Shown one piece after another: positions 58,380 to 64,000 of a stretch of DNA of 64,000 nt. The notes beneath the pieces were generated by a model. It was not told the origin of the DNA and did no database searches. It saw nothing but the letters and a program-made list of their open reading frames with translations. Origin of the DNA: Gordionus sp. m RMFG-2023. Lineage: Eukaryota; Nematomorpha; Gordioida; Chordodea; Parachordodidae. The position numbers and the translations under genes are program-made. The first letter of the stretch is position 1. Every line of letters starts with the position of its first letter. The stretch spans positions 33,271,561 to 33,335,560 of the forward strand of contig NC_088775.1 in NCBI RefSeq assembly GCF_954871325.1. The letters are read 5' to 3'.

Positions 58380-60356
58380 AAAAATATATTGAGGTTAGGA
58401 AGGATAATCTTGTGGGGAGAGACTGCCTATGAAGCTAATATTAGCCTTGTGTATTGCGATGGAGAGCCTTTGCCTTAAGAAGAAGCCCTCGCGGGGTTCA
58501 CCGGTTAGTTGACGAATGTGGGAGCCGAGTTCCTTGAAAAAGGATAAGGCATATTTCCCAAAAGTAGTAAGGGTAGTGGAAATAATGGGGATGAAAATAT
58601 ATTCTTGAGAGATTTCGGAATATTTCGCTATTTTGAGTGTCTCCTTTTTCTCGAGTATATTGACTATTTGATTTGATGGAGCGAGTGGATCAATACAAGA
58701 ATAGTCCCAGATCAGGAATTGACCGCGCTTCCAAGGAATTTGCGAAATACCGTCAGGCCGTTTCCCATCAGATCTGAAAAGACCGGATGGTTCAAGAGTG
58801 GAGGGGATTTGAGCAGATCTAAGAGCTCTAAGAATGATCGAATTGCATAGATTATGTCTTACAATTCGACCTTTACATGAGCGACAATGAAGACTATGTC
58901 TTCCATTGCCCAAAACTGCGGAGCCGCAACCTGAACAAATGTGGGGTTGGGTAATAAGGCAATTTAAACGGATACCGATAGCATGTGTGAGCTCGTTTTT
59001 ATTTAGTTGTAATTGCAGATTAATAGACGGAATGGCCTCGAGAAACTCATGGCCTGAACCATTAAGCAAAGAAGAGAATAAGGGACGGTCTGATAATTGC
59101 ATTCTGGAAAGGAGTGATTCAACGCAGAGTGCAATAATAGGCCTATCCCAGTCCTTCTGCTTATTAGATTCAGGAAGAGGGTGATCCGCAAAAATTCATG
59201 TCCTCCATTCGATGATTGCATCATTAAAAGAAGAGTCGGGTTTTAAAGAATTGGGATTTATTATGTTTTTAGTTAGTAGGCAACTGGATATAAAGGCCGT
59301 TAAGGCGAGATCAGCTGGAGATCTGAGGCCCAGACCTCCCATCTTTGTGGGTAAAGAAGCTTGTGTCCAAGCAATTTCATGGAATTTAAGATTTAGAATG
59401 TTTTCGATAAGGATTTTGATCCCATTATCATAAACTCCAAGTGGAATGGGGAATTTAAATATGGCAGTTGAGCGAAGTGCGTAAAGAATACGGGGAATAT
59501 TGAAAAAATTTTTCACCAGGAAAAAGGCTTTATGAGAAGGAAGAAGGGAAAATAAATCTGCCATCTCTAATAAAGTATCCAAAGTGGACTGAAGAAAGAA
59601 AGAAATAGCAGTTACCACCAACAGGGGCTCCCAGATGATAGAGACCGTCAAGAGTCGTTAGTTTGAATTTGTTAGTATTAGGTTCGATTGTATGGAATAA
59701 ATTCTGATTTCTCTGGATTAATGGAGAGTCCTATAGCTGATCCGGCCTCCTTGATGATGTTCACAGCTTTATTGACTTCAACATTGGATCCTCCAAGGAT
59801 ACCATCATCAATGTACCAGGAATGCAAGGATAATGAGCAGACCGAATTGATGGATTTAATGATGTCATTAATACCTAAACAAAAGAATAGGGAACCTAGG
59901 GGGTCTCCCTGCTGAATGCCCTCGACGGAAGGGATTTTAAAGGTATCAAACAGAAGAGTGGAGGGCTGTTGATAACACGAATAAAAAAACTTAGTGTAAC
60001 TGGGAAAAAGATTACTTGAAGAACTCAAAAAGGAGCTCCGGGAGAGTGTGTTGTAAGCATTAGAGAAGTCAATTTTTATCAAGGATTCATTAGAAGGTAA
60101 ATTTTCAAGATATAATCTGGACAAATGTACAACAGCTTCACAGCCACCAGGGATTCCTACACCAAGTTGGAAGGGACTTAGGAGACGTGAAGCATCATGC
60201 TTAATTCGAGATGATATCATCTTGGCTACTAATCGGCGAAAGGTAGAACCAATGGCAATGGGTCTGATATCATTATTAGGTTTTTGAAGTGCAATTAGCC
60301 TGGCACCAAAGAGGATAGGTGAAACGAAATTTGGAACCTCACCGTTTAAAATTTTG
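58380..60356 (-). mobile_element. LINE-like retrotransposon copy 3, best preserved
   Basis: Minus strand. The frame from about 60356 to 59678 starts within the element (KILNGEVPNFVSPILFGARL, IALQKPNNDIRPIAIGSTFR) and holds the reverse transcriptase: LGVGIPGGCEAVVHLSRLYL, motif A LIKIDFSNAYNTLSR, motif B VEGIQQGDPLGSLFFC, active-site LHSWYIDDGILGG, then LSINPEKSEF. A second frame, 59651-59196, continues with LFSLLPSHKAFFLVKNFFNI and MGGLGLRSPADLALTAF. A third, 59102-58395, has GHEFLEAIPSINLQLQL, CSGCGSAVLGNGRHSLHC (Cys-x2-Cys-x9-His-x3-Cys), KRPDGISQIPWKRGQ and FLIWDYSCIDPLAPS. The zinc-knuckle plus PDG...WD series resembles the restriction-like endonuclease of R2-type LINEs. At least two frameshifts; the 5' part is missing. 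Confidence 0.9.
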
Positions 60357-60359
60357 TAT

Positions 60360-61440
60360 CATGGTTTTATTTCGATTTCTTTCTTTCATTTAGCTTCTTT
60401 TTTTTATGATTTTCTTAAAATGAGCAAAAAAAATGATGAAAAATATTTTACGGTCCATATAAGATAAAGATGTAGTTGTAATTTACGGTTTTAACAATTA
60501 GTTAATTTATTATTCTTAAACTTTGCTTAATTAATTTTTAAAAAATTGAAAAAAATAAATAATTTTAATTATTATCCACTATTTAATATACAATACAATC
60601 AAAAAAATATCCATATAAAGTCATAGACATTTTAATTGTATAAATTAAGATCAATTATTTCAAAATGCGGGGTATGGGATATTGATATAGGTTAGGTCAT
60701 GTTCAGATATGTTGGGCATCGGCCTACTAAAAAATATATTTAATCCTGTGTCAAAAACCATCTTTAAATAAATTACAAAAGTTTTAAAACTTTCGTAAAT
60801 TTTAATGAAATCATATGTTAAATTTTTGAAATTTATAAAATTTTATAGAATTATTTGGACATGTTTTATTTTTATATTAAAAATAGCTTATTTATATTCA
60901 ATAAAGTTAGTATTTTTTTTTAAATGTTTTAAAAACAGTCTAAAAAATTCAATATTACCAATATTAAAAACCCAATATAAACAAAATATTGTATTGGTAC
61001 TGGGTCTAAAATATTGGTATTGGCTTAAACAATATTTTCTATTTCTTGTATTGGTATTGGTTTAAATTAAAATTACTAATTAAAAGAATAGAAATAGTGA
61101 TTATAAAACCCTTAATTTCTAGTTTTAAATAAACATGGAAAAAAAAATCATGAAGCATTACCATAAAAACAGGGCTAAGAACCAACTCTCAAAATTTTAC
61201 TGAATTCAAAAGGAATTTATTAGTTTATGTGAATATAAAAAATTTTGATTTAATCATATATTTTTTGTATCAAAAATAATAAAACGTATTGATTTTGAAA
61301 CGTTTTATTTAGCACAAAGAACATAGCAAAATAAGTAAACTAAAAATGTAACATAACTGTCTATTTATACAAAATATAGTGCAAAAAAGTGATATAAATT
61401 TAATATAAGAAATTTTTTTTATGTATTTAAGAAGAATCTT
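60360..61440. other. AT-rich spacer with second copy of a dispersed repeat
   Basis: No gene. The region 60752-60920 matches 54368-54560 in the same orientation. At 60990-61070 ATTGGTATTGG-type words repeat (an 86-aa frame here is low-complexity). Confidence 0.55.
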
Positions 61441-61444
61441 GCAT

Positions 61445-63210
61445 GCGCATCCAAGTTTTTAGGCAGAGGCAAGCTTGTATAGTATACTCATCTAGTGATC
61501 AACGTTGGTCTGTTATAACATACCGTCCTTCTGAAGAAGCCCTTTCAGAGCTAGATGAGGTAGCCCTAATTGCAAGATAATCCAATTTTTGATAATACTG
61601 GATATCTATTTTTATTTAATTTCCACCAATCTGTATCATTGGAAATTGTGGCTTCATCCACATATTTACTTATTTCTAAGTTATTATTATTATGACTAGG
61701 TTTAACCTGATATATTTTGTCATAAAAGGACAATTTTTTGTATTTTGTGTTTCATTTGTATGTTCGGCTGAATTGTAATTATTTATTTTATAAATATTAT
61801 ATTCATTGGTTAGACATCCAATAAGAGTTTCTATACTATTATGCTTTAATAAGTGACTTGATAGTTTAAACCTTGGGTCAATCATTGTTGAAATAATAAA
61901 TATATGTTTATTAAAATTATAGTATTTATTAAGTTTTGTTAAGGCAGCTAAAGAAGCTGTCTTTAAAATAGCATTAGGATTATTATTATAACTCTCCACA
62001 TGCTCAAAAATACTGAAATATAAAGGAATAATTGTTGAAATTGATGGAGTATTAGCACATGAGGCCATCTCTGTAGCAAAATTTAATGGTTCCAGAAATT
62101 CTCTGTATATTTCTATATTATTCCAGGCTAAGCCACTAATATAATTTTCTTCATTGGTATTATGTAAATGATTGGTATATGTTGCCAAATAGGATTTAGC
62201 AATATTGCCCTTTCAAGCATTTGGTATGTTGAATTCCAACGTGTTGGTATATCCAAAATTGGGTGTGGAAATTTTAAGTTTGGATTTTTTTCAAGAAATA
62301 TTTTTTCGAGTTTATTAAATTTAGATATAGAAAGTTTAAAAATTTTTTAAAAATTTCTTATTTTTTTTAGTGTTGTATTTAAGAATTCCAATGCATCCAT
62401 GACAAATGTATGATATGGCAAAAGCATTTGCACACATTATCAAAATTATCTTTTTGTTTTAAAATTTTTAGAAATGCTAAATTATTACTTGCATTGTCTA
62501 ATGTAATGCAAAAAAATCAATTTCAAATTTTACTTTTAATGCAGTATTAAAAATATTATAATATATTAATAGAATTATGTGCTGATTTAAAAGAAATAAA
62601 ATCTAATAATGATTATTTACTTTAAAATCATTATCAATATAATTAATTGTTATGCCCATAAAGGGTATTTTATTTGGATAGGACCAAATGTCCATTGTTA
62701 AGGAAAATTTAGATGTAATGTTAGAAAGTACAGATTTTAAATTGATAAAAGACCTATGATAATGTTTCATAATTTCTATTTTTAGTGTTTTTCTAGAAAC
62801 TAATGTTAGTGAAGGGTTACAATATGCTATTAAATTTTTAAAAGTGATATCCTTAACCATTGAAAAGGCTAAGTTATTTTGAATAAAAAAGTCTATAATT
62901 AAATGATTTAAATTAGCTTTATTATTTAAATTATTAACTAGAAATAATTTTGTTGTGTTAATTTTATTACTGCCAATATTTATTTGTTCACATTTCCTAT
63001 ATAATGTTGGGTGGATGGATTTAAGATGTGTCCATAATCCTAAGGTTCCAAAATTGGGAAGTGATATATTTTTTTTTACATTTATTACAAATTGCCTTTT
63101 TTTTATTATCACAAGTAGTATAAAATTCCCAGATTTTTGCTGTATTTCGTTTTTTATTAGGTATTGATGATTCTTCTTGTTCATTATCGCTATTATTATT
63201 AGTATCAATA
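61445..63210 (-). pseudogene. hAT transposase with N-terminal BED finger, broken
   Basis: Minus strand, nearly full length but in pieces. The BED-type finger at about 63140-63030 reads KIWEFYTTCDNKKKAICNKC in one frame and, after an A9 run near 63070, LGLWTHLKSIHPTLYRKC in the next. The frame to 62603 then gives SKFSLTMDIWSYPNKIPFMG and ITINYIDNDF, the RNase H-like core start with the catalytic Asp in MDIW. After a decayed 400 bp, 62188-61676 has FLEPLNFATEMASCANTPSI, STIIPLYFSIFEHVE and MIDPRFKLSSHL. The C-terminal dimerisation block (WWKLNKNRYPVLSKI, ATSSSSERASSEG) is at 61650-61470. At least four interruptions. Ends were not found. Confidence 0.88.
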
Positions 63211-63249
63211 GCATCTTTATTTATTAACTCTATATGGTCTTCATTTATT

Positions 63250-64000
63250 ATAATATCCTAAATGAATAGATAAGATTGATAGTCATGTAAAAAATTTACT
63301 TCCATAATAAAAATAAACTATAATTAACAGAAATATTGATATCACAGTGGTATTTGGAAGAAATAACAGATGTAATAAGTTTACGTGATACGTGATAAAA
63401 GCGTTTTCGCGCTACGCTAAGTTTTCCTCAAAAATCCATCAAACTGGATAGTTAATTAAGGGGAAAAAAAGGAGCCCTTCACACGTTTGTGGGCAAGCCG
63501 CACATACTTGTACACGCAACAGTCCGAGAACTGTTGCTTAAAAGTTTATAGGCTAATAAACAAAAAGAATTGGGCAAAACAAAAGCCTATACCCAAGAAC
63601 TGCAAAAATAATTTAATTACTTTAAGGATAGGTGGTGGCTAATTTTAAGTTTAACATCTTTAATGTAAGCCTTAATAATTACTATCAATAGTTGAGAATG
63701 TGTTCATATCAATTGTATTTCGAATTTACTCATGAAAATAAGAAAAAGCTAATGGGTTTACCGCAAATTGTAGGTGAAAAATTCTAGTGAATAGACAAAA
63801 ACTAGTCAGTAATAGGTTTATGACTATCCAGCCACGAACACCACACAACGAAGGTTTTTTTTCCAGAAAAACAAAAAACTCTACGAAGTGATAGATAGAT
63901 TATATATCGAAAAAGGTCTTTGATATTGATAAAGATATGAGAGAAAGGAACTATGACGCAGAAATAGGAACTTGCTCCCTAAGTTTAAGGAAATAGAAGA
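63250..64000. other. Unassigned sequence with a hairpin
   Basis: No ORF. Composition is less AT-biased than the neighbouring spacer from 63400 onward. The segment 63464-63540 contains an eight-base-pair hairpin and an A7 run (see findings). I cannot assign the remainder to an element. Confidence 0.45.

Noticed and set aside
1-64000. tRNA, rRNA and snRNA genes
   Set aside because: No B-box/T-loop strings in tRNA context, no conserved rRNA blocks and no spliceosomal RNA motifs were seen on reading both strands; a covariance search would be needed to exclude divergent ones.

Overview
The window is very AT-rich, gene-poor DNA from a eukaryote, most likely an invertebrate animal. The evidence is GT-AG spliced exons, a FLYWCH-type MULE transposase, several hAT lineages, a pogo-like element, Ty3-type LTR elements, three copies of a LINE-like reverse transcriptase, and a roughly 118-bp satellite. 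I cannot place the species. I saw no rRNA, tRNA or CRISPR array. Almost all coding sequence is old transposon sequence. Host coding candidates are a three-exon gene with 43-44 bp introns (44389-45294), an isolated conserved-looking exon with good splice sites (55567-55762, possibly continuing at 57932), and an intronless ORF for a secreted or membrane-anchored protein (4203-4928, minus).

Layout: 0-4 kb holds a broken Ac-like hAT and a deleted hAT with intact ends (2287-4004, 8-bp target duplication). 4-9.5 kb holds the 241-aa ORF and AT-rich spacer. 9.5-10.5 kb is a short pogo-like element between TA dinucleotides. 10.6-25.8 kb is the most remarkable part: three large MULE elements (A 10616-16524, B 16643-20520, C 21189-25815), each with a perfect 9-bp target duplication, and with terminal repeats built largely from minisatellites. 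All share one short terminus (GGTATCACGTC left, GGTTCCACGTC right), but C has a quite different minisatellite from A and B. B contains a hAT element, which contains a smaller palindromic element. C has its right end in three tandem copies. A paralogous unoccupied copy of the C target lies at 26810-27135.

26-34 kb has small inverted-repeat elements, two hAT fragments and a satellite array. A Ty3-type LTR fossil (33897-38866) sits inside that array, which continues on its far side. 39-42 kb has satellite remnants and a 0.5-kb duplication. 42.3-44.1 kb is a LINE copy between 90-bp inverted arms. Then come the micro-intron gene, a deleted hAT with exact ends (46420-48158), a second, older LTR fossil (48859-54318) enclosing a LINE copy, the isolated host exon, the best LINE copy (58380-60356) and a BED-finger hAT remnant (61445-63210).

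The genes do not form a pathway. The coherent story is of successive insertions whose relative ages can be read from nesting and target duplications.
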